The translations under genes were made by a program, and so were the position numbers. This document shows positions 51,567-60,165 of a DNA stretch of 64,000 nucleotides, piece by piece. Source of the stretch: Microbacterium ureisolvens. Its GTDB lineage: Bacteria > Actinomycetota > Actinomycetes > Actinomycetales > Microbacteriaceae. Location: positions 248,001 to 312,000 of the forward strand of contig NZ_JAEUAX010000002.1 of the NCBI RefSeq assembly GCF_019511645.1, read 5' to 3'. Each line of letters starts with the position of its first letter. Position 1 is the stretch's first letter. The notes under the pieces were generated by a model. The model was not told the DNA's origin and did no database searches. It saw nothing but the letters and a program-made list of their open reading frames with translations.

Positions 51567-52733
51567 ATGGACCACGACACCGCCGCGCGCACGACGCTCA
51601 TCCGCTCCGCGTCCGAGGCCGGCTCGAAGGTGTTCGCGACGATCCTGACGCGCAGCCCGATCAGCCGCATCGACATCGCGCGGCACACCGGGCTGTCGCA
51701 GGCCGCCGTGACCAAGGCGGTGTCGCCTCTCGTGGCGGCGGGGCTCGTCGACGCTCCCCCGGTCACGCAGCGTGACGGCCTGCCCGGACGCCCTGCAGCC
51801 CCGGTATCGATCGTGCCCGACGCGATGGTGATGCTCGGGATCAAGATCAACCCCGACGAGGTCATCGCGGTGGCGACCGACCTCGCCACGAATGTCCTGG
51901 TCAGCGAGCAGCGAGCCCTCGCCGCACATGATCCGGAGACCGTCGCCGACGCCGTCGTCGACGTGATCACCGCGCTCGAGCAAGAGCTCGGCGACAAGGC
52001 CGAGTCGATCGCCGGCGTCGGGGTGGCCGTCTCCGGCGACGTCGACACGTCGAGCGGAGTCGTGCGCGCGTCGGCGATCATGGGCTGGACCGACGTGGCG
52101 TTCGGGGCCGCGCTCCAGGCGCGGCTCGCGTGGCCTGTCACCCTCGAGAACGACGTGCACGCGCTCACGATCGGCGAGCACTGGTTCGGCGTCGGACTCG
52201 GCACCGCCTCATTCGCCATCGTCACCATCGGACTCGGCATCGGCAGCGGCCTGCACCTCAACGGCCAGGTCGTCTCCGGCGCGTACGGCGTCTCCGGCGA
52301 GATCGGGCACCTCCCGCTCGCCGCGCCCGAGCACGTGTGCTCGTGCGGACGCCACGGCTGCGTCGAGGCGGTCGCCTCCACCTCCGCGATCGAGGCCGCC
52401 GTGTCGGCGGCCCACGGTCGCGAGATCGGCATCGACGAGGCGGTGCGCCTCGCGCACGCGGGCGACCCGGCGGCCGAGGCCGCTTTCCGCGAGGCCGCCC
52501 GCATCATCGGCACGGCCATCGCCACCCTCGTGAACCTCGCCGGCCCCGAGCTGGTCATCATCGGCGGCGAGGGAGTGTCGAACTTCGACCTCTTCGAACA
52601 GACGCTGCGCAGCGCCTTCGAGGCCCACGCGTTCGGCGCCGCCGCGCGATGCCCGATCGTCACCCGGCCCCACACCTTCCAGGACTGGGCCCGCGGCGCT
52701 GCGGCGGCCGCGATCCAGTCGCTCGTCCGCTGA
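51567..52733 (+). CDS. ROK-family transcriptional regulator
   Basis: A 388-residue ROK protein with an N-terminal helix-turn-helix (SPISRIDIARHTGLSQAAVTKAVSPLVAAGLV), a sugar kinase-like fold and the zinc site HVCSCGRHGCVE. The ATP-site DxGxT motif is not evident (MLGIKINPDEVIAVA instead), so it is a regulator and not a kinase. ATG 51567 has a GAGGAA box. It probably controls the transporter-GH95 operon in response to a sugar; a site near 44760 is the candidate. Confidence 0.92.
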   Translation: MDHDTAARTTLIRSASEAGSKVFATILTRSPISRIDIARHTGLSQAAVTKAVSPLVAAGLVDAPPVTQRDGLPGRPAAPVSIVPDAMVMLGIKINPDEVIAVATDLATNVLVSEQRALAAHDPETVADAVVDVITALEQELGDKAESIAGVGVAVSGDVDTSSGVVRASAIMGWTDVAFGAALQARLAWPVTLENDVHALTIGEHWFGVGLGTASFAIVTIGLGIGSGLHLNGQVVSGAYGVSGEIGHLPLAAPEHVCSCGRHGCVEAVASTSAIEAAVSAAHGREIGIDEAVRLAHAGDPAAEAAFREAARIIGTAIATLVNLAGPELVIIGGEGVSNFDLFEQTLRSAFEAHAFGAAARCPIVTRPHTFQDWARGAAAAAIQSLVR

Positions 52734-52770
52734 CGCCGCGCCGCAGCATCCGTTCACCCCCGGAGGGGTC

Positions 52771-53859
52771 ATGCCCGTCATCACGCACGCCCGCGCCCTG
52801 CTCGTCGACATCCCGGTCGAGACCGTCCGCACCGACGCGGTGCAGTCCTTCGTGAAGCAGGAGACGATCATCGTCGACCTCGAGACCGCCGACGGCACGC
52901 CTGGCCGCGGGTACTCGTACACGATCGGCACCGGCGGCCGCGCGGTGCTCTCGATGCTGCGCGACCACCTGCTGCCGGCGATCATCGGCCAGGACGTCCG
53001 GCGTCCTGAGGCTGTGTGGCGGCACGCGTTCACCCAGACGCGCGCGACGACGGTCGGCGCCATCACCTCGCTCGCCCTGGCCGCGATCGACACCGCGGTG
53101 TGGGACGCCCGCTGCCGCCGCGACGCAGAGCCGTTGTGGCGCGCCGCCGGCGGCTCCCGGCCGGCGGTGCGGCTCTACGACACCGAGGGCGGGTGGCTGC
53201 ACATCGACACCGAGACCCTCGTCGCCAACACCCGCGCGGCGCGCGACGGCGGCTGGCACGGATCCAAGCTCAAGGTCGGCTCGCCCGACGCCCGCCGCGA
53301 CGTCGAGCGCCTCGCCGCCGTGCGCGACGCCGTCGGCCCGGAGTACCCGCTCATGGTCGACGCGAACCAGGGGCTCACACTCGCCGACGCCCGGACGCTC
53401 GCCCGCGCTCTGGAGCCGACGGGCATCTCGTGGCTCGAGGAGCCGCTGCCCGCCGACGATGTGTCGGCGCATGCGCGGCTGGTCGAGTCGACGAGCATCC
53501 CGATCGCGGTCGGCGAATCCCTCTACTCGGTCGCGCAGTTCAAGGAGTACCTGGCCAGGGATGCCGCGACGATCGTCCAGCCGGATGTCGCGCGCGTTGG
53601 CGGCATCACCCCGTGGCTGAAGATCGCCCACCTGGCCGAGGCGTTCAACGTGCAGGTCGCCCCGCACTTCCTCATGGAGCTGCACGTGAGCCTCGTCGCC
53701 GCGGTGCCCAACGGACGGATCGTGGAGTACATCCCGCAGCTGCGGGCGGTGACGACGTCCGACCTGCGGGTGGCCGACGGGTGCACGCTCGCGCCCGATG
53801 AGCCGGGCATCGGCATCGCGTGGGACGACGATGCGCTCGAAGATCTGCGCGTCGCCTGA
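52771..53859 (+). CDS. Enolase-superfamily sugar-acid dehydratase of unknown substrate
   Basis: A 362-residue mandelate-racemase-subgroup enzyme. HGSKLKVGSPD is the KxK base, PLMVDANQGLT, WLEEPLPADD and GESLYS hold metal ligands, and VAPHFLMELH the late histidine, so the chemistry is abstraction of the alpha-proton of a sugar acid. It resembles the galactarate/talarate/lyxonate dehydratase range, not the FucD gene at 35171. A GGAGG box precedes the ATG. As the last gene of the transporter operon it may process the galactose- or acid-derived part of the imported glycan. Confidence 0.88.
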   Translation: MPVITHARALLVDIPVETVRTDAVQSFVKQETIIVDLETADGTPGRGYSYTIGTGGRAVLSMLRDHLLPAIIGQDVRRPEAVWRHAFTQTRATTVGAITSLALAAIDTAVWDARCRRDAEPLWRAAGGSRPAVRLYDTEGGWLHIDTETLVANTRAARDGGWHGSKLKVGSPDARRDVERLAAVRDAVGPEYPLMVDANQGLTLADARTLARALEPTGISWLEEPLPADDVSAHARLVESTSIPIAVGESLYSVAQFKEYLARDAATIVQPDVARVGGITPWLKIAHLAEAFNVQVAPHFLMELHVSLVAAVPNGRIVEYIPQLRAVTTSDLRVADGCTLAPDEPGIGIAWDDDALEDLRVA

Positions 53860-53868
53860 GCCCGGCGG

Positions 53869-54795
53869 CTACGCGAAGCGCACGGTCTGCTGCAGTCGCG
53901 TGCGGTAGTCGAAGACCTCGTTGCCGCCGATGTCGCGTGCGCCGGTGATGCCCCGGCGCAGCACGGTGGCCAGGGCGCTGCGCGAGACCACGGCCACGCG
54001 CATGCCGCGCACGCGGCCGATCTCGTCGATGGGGGTGAGCACGTCCTCGTCGGGGAGCACCACGATCGCGCCGCTGAAGCGCACGCCCGCGGCGCGCGAG
54101 ATCACCCGCATGCCCGCGAGCAGCTCGGCCAGCGGAGCCCCGGGCACCCCGTCGCCGACGAACTCGCCGCGGCGGATCCGCACCGGGCCGCCGAAGTCCT
54201 CCGACAGCACGCCGTACAGGCCGCTCGGGCCGAGCACGATGTGGTCGATCTTCGCGTCGGGGTCGGCATCGCGACCTGCCGCGGCCACGTCGTGCCACAC
54301 CGTGTACCCCATGCCGAGGTCGGCCACGACACGGGCGGTCGCCTCCTCGGCGAGCGCGTCGGCGAGGAGGCGCCGCAGCGCCACCGGCGCCGATCGCACC
54401 AGCGCGGGGTCGTACGGGTCCTCGAGTGTGACCCCGCGGCCCGCCCACTCGCGGATGAGCGTGAGGTAGCGCTCACGGCGCCACCCGCCCGGATGCCCGT
54501 ACGAGCGGGCGCGCGGACGCGTGTCGGTGCGCGCCGCCGGCGGCCGCCAGCCCGACCACTCCGGGGCCGCCGCCTCGCCGAAGCCGTGCCCGCGGTCGTA
54601 CGCCGCGCGCGCCTCCGGCGTGCCGACGAGCTCCCATGCCCGCTGCACCTGGATGAACACGGCCGCATCGCCGCCGGTGTCGGGGTGCGTCTGGCGCAGG
54701 CGCAGGCGGTAGGCCTTGCGGAGGGTCTCCTCGTCGACCTCGGGCTCGACCGCGAGCACCTCATAGGCGGACGCCGAGAGCGGACTGTCGAACAC
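53869..54795 (-). CDS. J-domain protein fused to a NERD-like domain
   Basis: A 308-residue protein. Residues 9-70 are a DnaJ J-domain with the HPD tripeptide at 37-39 (LRQTHPDTGGD), able to stimulate an Hsp70. A Gly/Pro/Arg-rich linker follows. The C-terminal part has KIDHIVLGPSGLYGVLSEDFGGPVRIRRGEFVGDG, which looks like the nuclease-related NERD fold core (IDHIVLG...GVxVVE-type strand). The GTG at 54795 has a GGGAGG box. Classical DnaJ zinc and C-terminal domains are absent, so this is a specialised co-chaperone. Confidence 0.82.
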   Translation of the reverse strand: MFDSPLSASAYEVLAVEPEVDEETLRKAYRLRLRQTHPDTGGDAAVFIQVQRAWELVGTPEARAAYDRGHGFGEAAAPEWSGWRPPAARTDTRPRARSYGHPGGWRRERYLTLIREWAGRGVTLEDPYDPALVRSAPVALRRLLADALAEEATARVVADLGMGYTVWHDVAAAGRDADPDAKIDHIVLGPSGLYGVLSEDFGGPVRIRRGEFVGDGVPGAPLAELLAGMRVISRAAGVRFSGAIVVLPDEDVLTPIDEIGRVRGMRVAVVSRSALATVLRRGITGARDIGGNEVFDYRTRLQQTVRFA

Positions 54796-54855
54796 GTGCC
54801 CTCCCCCGGACGACGGATGCTGCGAGCCGCTGTCTGCGGCGGGACTCAGGTTACG

Positions 54856-55395
54856 TCACGCCGGTGTGTCCGGGCGCCGCTCGTTGCGTCGCGCATACGC
54901 GGCCGCGCTGCGGCTCGACAGCGCGAGCAGGAGCAGGATGTCGATGCTCAGCGACAGGAAGGTGCCCTGGATCTCGATCTCCTGGCCCTGTGCCCACCAC
55001 GCCGTGAACGAGGTGCTGATCGACAGCACCGCGATGAACATCACGACGACGCGCGCCCAGTTGACCCCGCGATACACGAAGAACGCCAGCGCGAGGTCGA
55101 TGAGCAGCACCGTCGCCCCGGTGCCGATCACCAGCCACAGCGCGGCCTGCCTCCCCTCCGGCGTCGGGTCGAACCCTTCGAGCACCGAGTCGGGATCGGA
55201 GAGGATCGCATCCCACCCGGTTGCGATGCTCACGAGCACGACGACTCCGGCGATGACCCGCAAGAGGATGAGGAGAACACCCGCCACCGTCGAGATCGGG
55301 CGCTTCATGTCCGGGTCGAAGCGCGGCGGCTTGAGCAGCCGCCCGGCCGGCTCGTACGCCGGCCGCTTGTGCGGCGCGGGCATCTCGGCGGTCAT
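54856..55395 (-). CDS. Hypothetical membrane protein
   Basis: A 179-residue protein with about four membrane helices (LILLRVIAGVVVLVSIA, WLVIGTGATVLLIDLALAFFVY, VVVMFIAVLSISTSFTAWW, LSLSIDILLLLALS) after a proline-rich cytoplasmic start. No family is recognised with confidence. ATG 55395 overlaps the stop of the LssY-like gene, so the two probably act together in the membrane. Confidence 0.75.
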   Translation of the reverse strand: MTAEMPAPHKRPAYEPAGRLLKPPRFDPDMKRPISTVAGVLLILLRVIAGVVVLVSIATGWDAILSDPDSVLEGFDPTPEGRQAALWLVIGTGATVLLIDLALAFFVYRGVNWARVVVMFIAVLSISTSFTAWWAQGQEIEIQGTFLSLSIDILLLLALSSRSAAAYARRNERRPDTPA

Positions 55396-56237
55396 GCCGG
55401 CACCTCCTCCGCGCCCCCGACGCGCGGCCCGACGGCGCGCACGTCGACGATGGGCAGATCGCCATCGGTGCGGATGCTGTCGCCGCCGCCGTTTCGGGCG
55501 TGGTAGCCCGTGGCGAAGTCGGCGATGACGTCGACGGTGACGCGGGGGTCGGCATCCGTCACCGTCTGGACGATGTGGTCGCGCTCGACATCGGTGTCGG
55601 CGTCGATGCGATGGGTGACCTGCAACGTGAACAGCGAGAGCCCGACGCTCGTGTCGAAGGTGCCGGCGGCGAGCCAGTCGACTCGGCGGCCTCCGGGCAG
55701 CAGCCAGTCGTCGGGGCAGCGCCAGAACCGCACGTGGTGACGCTGCGCGGGGTTGCCGTCGACCTCCTGCTGGTAGGCGAAGTCCTGCTGGCGGCCGAAG
55801 AGGAACAGCGGGCTCACCGGCGCCTCGTCGTAGCTGCGCCGGGTGAGCGTCGAGGTGATGATGCGCCATGACGAGCCGAGGGTCACCGGATCCGCCTCGG
55901 TCCAGCCGGCCGCCTCGAGAGAAGCCCGGATCTGTTCGCCGGTGCCCTGGAACGCGAGGTTCACCGGGTCGCCGAGCAGGCCGTCGCTGGTGCGCGTGCG
56001 CCCGATGAAGTAGTCCGGCACGTAGATCGTGGTGAGGATGCGGTGCAGCCTCGGCAGCACGAGATAGGCGAGCAGCACCCAGAACGCGAGGAAGAACGGG
56101 ATGCCCCACCACCCGACGTGGAACGTCTCGGTGAGGCTGAGGTACGCGAGCCACAGGGCCGCGAGCCCGGCGAAGACGAAGAAGAACCAGTCGATCGCGA
56201 CGCCGATCGAGTAGCTCCTCCGGTGCCGGGTGCTCAC
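55392..56237 (-). CDS. LssY C-terminal-domain membrane protein
   Basis: A 281-residue protein. Two helices near the start (DWFFFVFAGLAALWLAYLS and WWGIPFFLAFWVLLAYLVLP) anchor a cytoplasmic domain with GDPVNLAFQGTGEQIRASLEAAGWTEADPVTLGSSWRIITSTLTRRSYDEAPVSPLFLFGRQQDFAYQ, the LssY C-terminal signature. Function is unknown; the domain is found in proteins tied to membrane lipid or secretion systems. The GTG at 56237 has a GAGGAGG box. Confidence 0.85.
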   Translation of the reverse strand: MSTRHRRSYSIGVAIDWFFFVFAGLAALWLAYLSLTETFHVGWWGIPFFLAFWVLLAYLVLPRLHRILTTIYVPDYFIGRTRTSDGLLGDPVNLAFQGTGEQIRASLEAAGWTEADPVTLGSSWRIITSTLTRRSYDEAPVSPLFLFGRQQDFAYQQEVDGNPAQRHHVRFWRCPDDWLLPGGRRVDWLAAGTFDTSVGLSLFTLQVTHRIDADTDVERDHIVQTVTDADPRVTVDVIADFATGYHARNGGGDSIRTDGDLPIVDVRAVGPRVGGAEEVPA

Positions 56238-56277
56238 GATCCCTCCTCGTCCTCGATGCTCGTCGCCGATGCCGGCG

Positions 56278-57351
56278 TCAGCCCCAGAGCGGGACGTCGG
56301 GCCGGTGGGCGAGGGCGGTCTCGGCGAGGCCGTCCGGCAGCTCGGAGAGGGTCGCCGGCTGCCAGCGCGGCGTGCGATCCTTGTCGATCACCTGCGCCCG
56401 GATGCCCTCCGGCAGGTCGGGCTGGGTGGTCGCGAACCACATCACCAGGCCGTACTCCTGGTCCAGCGCGTCCCTGAGACCCGGGAGTTCCCGAGCCCGA
56501 CGGATGGCGGCGAGCGTCACAGCGAGACCGGTCGGCGACAGTTCGCCCAGCAGATCGGCGGTGGCGGATGCCTCGGGCTCGGGGCGCGCCCGCAGCCGCT
56601 CGACGATCCCGGCGACGGTGTCGGCCGCGAAGGCGTCGTCGATCCACGCCCGCGCCGCGATGAGCTTCGACGGCGCCGGGGTCTCGTCGAACAGCAGGAC
56701 GAGCTCGGCCGGGCTTGACGGGTCGGCCCGCGTCTCGAGCGCATCGCGGACCGCGTCGAGGTTCTCGTGCGGAACGTAGTGGTCGGCGAATCCGGCGTAG
56801 ATCGCATCCGAGGCATCCATCACCGCCCCCGTCAGCCCGAGATACTCGCCGAGGCGGCCCGGCGCGTGGGCGAGCAGCCACGTGCCGCCGACGTCGGGGG
56901 TGAAGCCGATGCGGGTCTCGGGCATGGCCAGCTGCGAGCGCTCCGTCACGATGCGGATCGCGGCGTGGCCGGCGACGCCGATGCCGCCGCCCATCGTGAT
57001 GCCGTCGGCGAACGCGACGAAGGGCTTCGGGTACTCCGCGATGCGTGCGTTGATCGCGTACTCGGTGCGGAAGAACACCGCCGCGTCGTCGGCGCGGCCG
57101 CTCGTGACCTGCTCGGCGAGCCCGCGCACATCTCCTCCGGCGCAGAGGCCCCGCTCGCCGGCGCCGTCCAGCAGCACCACGTCGACCTCGGTGTCGTGCT
57201 CCCAGGCGTCGAGCGCCGCATGCAGCTGCTCGACCATCCCGAGGTCGAGCGCGTTGATCGCACGGGGCCGGTTGAGGGTGAGGCGTCCGAGGCCCCCGCT
57301 CGTGCTCACGAGGACGGTCGGCTCGGCTGCGGTCTCCGCGAGGTCGGTCAC
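56278..57351 (-). CDS. 3-hydroxyisobutyryl-CoA hydrolase (crotonase family)
   Basis: A 357-residue protein, longer than enoyl-CoA hydratases and matching HIBCH of valine breakdown. LNRPRAINALDLGMVEQLHAALDAWEHD, GLCAGGDVRGLAEQ, FADGITMGGGIGVAGHA and the MPETRIGFTPDVGGTWLL glutamate region are diagnostic. It releases 3-hydroxyisobutyrate from its CoA ester. The GTG at 57351 has TAACGT 7 nt upstream, a leaderless start. Confidence 0.92.
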   Translation of the reverse strand: MTDLAETAAEPTVLVSTSGGLGRLTLNRPRAINALDLGMVEQLHAALDAWEHDTEVDVVLLDGAGERGLCAGGDVRGLAEQVTSGRADDAAVFFRTEYAINARIAEYPKPFVAFADGITMGGGIGVAGHAAIRIVTERSQLAMPETRIGFTPDVGGTWLLAHAPGRLGEYLGLTGAVMDASDAIYAGFADHYVPHENLDAVRDALETRADPSSPAELVLLFDETPAPSKLIAARAWIDDAFAADTVAGIVERLRARPEPEASATADLLGELSPTGLAVTLAAIRRARELPGLRDALDQEYGLVMWFATTQPDLPEGIRAQVIDKDRTPRWQPATLSELPDGLAETALAHRPDVPLWG

Positions 57352-57500
57352 GAGCGCAACGTTACCGGGCGCGCCAACTTCTCCCCCGCTGAGACCGGAT
57401 TTCCGCCAGGATGGGACGCAGTTCTGCATTGAGTCCGCAATGGAGCGGCCCCGTACATTTGCCCCCGGGGAGTCGCCCACGACCAACGAGAGGGTTCGGC

Positions 57501-59315
57501 ATGCCCGCAGGCCAGTCGCTGGAGTTCTCAGGTGTCACCAAGCGCTTCGGCGCCGTCACGGCGGTCGCAGGCCTCACCGCTCGGGTCGAGCCGGGAATGG
57601 TCACCGGATTCCTCGGCCCGAACGGCGCCGGCAAGACGACGACGCTGCGTGTGCTCCTCGGCCTAGAGAAGCCGACCGAGGGCCACGCCACGATCGGCGG
57701 CCAGCGCTACGCCGAGCTCGACAAGCCTCTGCAGACCGTCGGGGCGGTGCTCGAGGCATCCAGCTTCCATCCCGGCCGCACCGCCGCCGCGCACCTCACG
57801 ATCTACGCCCAGGCCGCCGGCATCGCGAGGTCACGCGTCGGCGAGGTCCTGGACCTCGTGGGCTTGACGGATGCCGCGAACCGCAAGGTGGGCGGATTCT
57901 CGCTGGGCATGCGCCAGCGGCTCGGCCTCGCGTACGCGCTGCTGGGCGACCCGGGCGTGCTGGTGCTCGATGAGCCGGCGAACGGACTGGACCCCGAGGG
58001 CATCCGCTGGATGCGCGGGTTCCTCCGGCAGCTCGCGAGCGAGGGGCGCACCGTGCTCGTCTCCTCGCACCTTCTCGCCGAGGTGCAGCAGACCGTCGAC
58101 GCGCTGCTGATCATCTCGCGCGGACGCCTGGTGTTCCAGGGCGGGGTCGACGAGCTCACCGACCCCCGCGAGTACGCCACCGTCGTCGACTCCCCCGACC
58201 GGGCTGCGCTGAGTGCGGCGCTGAAGGCCGCGGGCGTGCCGTTCGAGGTGCTGCGCTCCGGCCTCACCGTGCGAGGGGTCGACCCCACCGAGGTCGGCGC
58301 GGCGGCCGCCGCGGGCGGCGTCGCGCTGTCGTCGCTGCACCGTCGCGGTCCTGCCCTCGAGGAGGTCTTCCTCGACCTCGTGAACGGCGCCCGGGTGCAC
58401 CCGAGCGCAGCCGGACACATCGGGAGCACGGATGCTGCGCCCCCCGCGCCGCCCGTCGCCGAGGCGCCTCCCGAGGCCGACGATGCCGAGTCTGCCCTCA
58501 CGGCGGCCGAGCTCGACGCCGAGGCGACCGGCGCCCCCGGCGCGGCGACCGCGCTGGCCGCCGCCGGCGCCGCCTGGGCCGCCGATGCCCGCCGAAGCGA
58601 CGAGCCCGCCGGCGAGACCGAGGCCAAGACCGAGGTTCCCGTTGCGCCGGTCGCCTACGCGGTCGCGAGCACGGGCGTGATCGACATCGTGCCGTCCGCG
58701 GCGCCCGAGGACGCCGATCCCGACGTCGAGGCGGTCGGCCGGATCGACGAGGAGCTGTCGGCGGGCCCCGAACCTGAGCCGCATGCCGGGGCTGAACCGG
58801 CGCCCCGACCCGAACCGGAACCGGCGCCCGCAGCCGAACCGCAGTCCGACGTCGAACCCGAGCCCGAGCCCGAGCCCCGACCAGCGTCGGAGCCTGAGCC
58901 CGCGCCGACCGCCGTCGACCCGTGGGCCCCCGAAGACGCCGATCCCGACGTCGACGCCATCGGCGAGCTCGACGACGAGCTCTCGACCCCCGAGCCGCCC
59001 GACGCCGACGACGACCGGCCATGGGAGCACTACGTCAAGACCGAATCCGACATCGAGGCCGACGCCTTCTTCGCCGCCTTCGACCACACCGCCGGTGAAC
59101 CGGAACCAGGAGCCGACGCGGAACCCCCGGACGACGCCGAGCCCGAGCGCGAACCCGGGACCGAACCCTCCGAGGACGCAGTCCTTCACACTCCGCCCCT
59201 GGACGACTCCGAACCCGCGCACGAACCGGTGGACGCAGCATCCGTCCCCGCCGATGAGGACCCCACGGGCGATGCCGTCACCGCGCCCGCCGACGAGGAA
59301 GGGGGCGACCGATGA
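57501..59315 (+). CDS. ABC exporter ATPase with a long acidic C-terminal extension
   Basis: A 604-residue protein. Residues 1-300 are a complete ABC ATPase (Walker A GPNGAGKTT at 39-47, signature FSLGMRQRLGLA, Walker B LVLDEPANGLDP). Residues 300-604 are Pro/Glu/Ala-rich, strongly acidic and probably disordered, with two copies of APEDADPDVxAxGxxDxELS at 401-420 and 476-495. Typical family members stop near residue 310. The ATG at 57501 has AGAGGG 6 nt upstream; a TACATT -10-like box lies near 57455. It overlaps the permease. Confidence 0.93.
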   Translation: MPAGQSLEFSGVTKRFGAVTAVAGLTARVEPGMVTGFLGPNGAGKTTTLRVLLGLEKPTEGHATIGGQRYAELDKPLQTVGAVLEASSFHPGRTAAAHLTIYAQAAGIARSRVGEVLDLVGLTDAANRKVGGFSLGMRQRLGLAYALLGDPGVLVLDEPANGLDPEGIRWMRGFLRQLASEGRTVLVSSHLLAEVQQTVDALLIISRGRLVFQGGVDELTDPREYATVVDSPDRAALSAALKAAGVPFEVLRSGLTVRGVDPTEVGAAAAAGGVALSSLHRRGPALEEVFLDLVNGARVHPSAAGHIGSTDAAPPAPPVAEAPPEADDAESALTAAELDAEATGAPGAATALAAAGAAWAADARRSDEPAGETEAKTEVPVAPVAYAVASTGVIDIVPSAAPEDADPDVEAVGRIDEELSAGPEPEPHAGAEPAPRPEPEPAPAAEPQSDVEPEPEPEPRPASEPEPAPTAVDPWAPEDADPDVDAIGELDDELSTPEPPDADDDRPWEHYVKTESDIEADAFFAAFDHTAGEPEPGADAEPPDDAEPEREPGTEPSEDAVLHTPPLDDSEPAHEPVDAASVPADEDPTGDAVTAPADEEGGDR

Positions 59316-60130
59316 GCCTCACCGCCGCGACCCGCGCCGAGAGCACGAAACTGTTCTCGACGAGCATCTGGTGGATCCTCGCGATCGTCCTCTTCGCGTA
59401 TGTCGCGTTCACCGCGGCGGCGCTCGGCTTCGTCTACGCGGCGGCCGCGACCGGCTCACTCCCCGGCAACGCGCCGCCGCTGCCCGAGGAGGGCCTCGCC
59501 GCCACCCTCTACAGCACGGCGACCACGGTCGGGTACGTGTTCCCGCTGCTGGTGGGCACGCTCATGGTGACCGCGGAGTTCCGCCACAAGACCCTGACGC
59601 CCACGTTCCTGGCCACGCCCCGCCGCGGCCGCGTGCTCGTCGCGAAGCTCGCCGTGGGCGTGCTGATCGGCGTCCTGCTCGGCGTCATCGGCATCGTCGC
59701 GGCGGTCGGCACGTCGGCGGCGTTCCTCGCCGGCTTCGGCCTCGAGACCGAGATCACCTCCCCCGACACCTGGGCGATGCTCGGACGGATGCTGCTCGCC
59801 TACGTCCTCTGGACGCTCATCGGCGTGGGCGTCGGCGCCCTCGTGCGCAATCAGGTGGGGGCGATCGTCGGCGTGCTCGTGTTCACGCAGTTCATCGAGC
59901 CGATCGGGCGCACCGCCGCCGCGTTCGTGGAGGGGCTGTCGGACGTGACGCGCTTCCTGCCGGGAGCGGCGAGCGATGCGCTGGTCGGTGCGAGCGTCTA
60001 CGCGGCGACCATCCCGCAGGGCTCGGCGGACCCGCTCGAGTGGTGGGTGGGCGGGCTCGTGCTGCTCGGCTACGCCGTCGTGTTCGTCGTGCTCGGCCAC
60101 CTGGTGAGCTGGCGGCGCGACGTCAGCTGA
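59312..60130 (+). CDS. ABC exporter permease (ABC-2 type)
   Basis: A 272-residue membrane protein with six helices, beginning TAATRAESTKLFSTSIWWILAIVLFAYVAFTAAALG, the common start of ABC-2 permeases. A large extracytoplasmic loop lies between the first two helices, and ATAEFRHKTLTPTFLATPRRGRVLVAK is the coupling segment. Its ATG overlaps the ATPase stop (ATGA), making a two-gene exporter. The cargo is unknown. Confidence 0.9.
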   Translation: MSLTAATRAESTKLFSTSIWWILAIVLFAYVAFTAAALGFVYAAAATGSLPGNAPPLPEEGLAATLYSTATTVGYVFPLLVGTLMVTAEFRHKTLTPTFLATPRRGRVLVAKLAVGVLIGVLLGVIGIVAAVGTSAAFLAGFGLETEITSPDTWAMLGRMLLAYVLWTLIGVGVGALVRNQVGAIVGVLVFTQFIEPIGRTAAAFVEGLSDVTRFLPGAASDALVGASVYAATIPQGSADPLEWWVGGLVLLGYAVVFVVLGHLVSWRRDVS

Positions 60131-60165
60131 CGCCGGCGGGGCGGCGCGGGCTCAGACGCCCCGGC

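Noticed and set aside
58780..58930. Repetitive GAACCGGAACC-like DNA resembling a short tandem repeat array
   Set aside because: It encodes the Pro/Glu-rich tail of the ABC ATPase in frame, so the repetition is explained by protein composition. There is no regular spacer, so it is not CRISPR.
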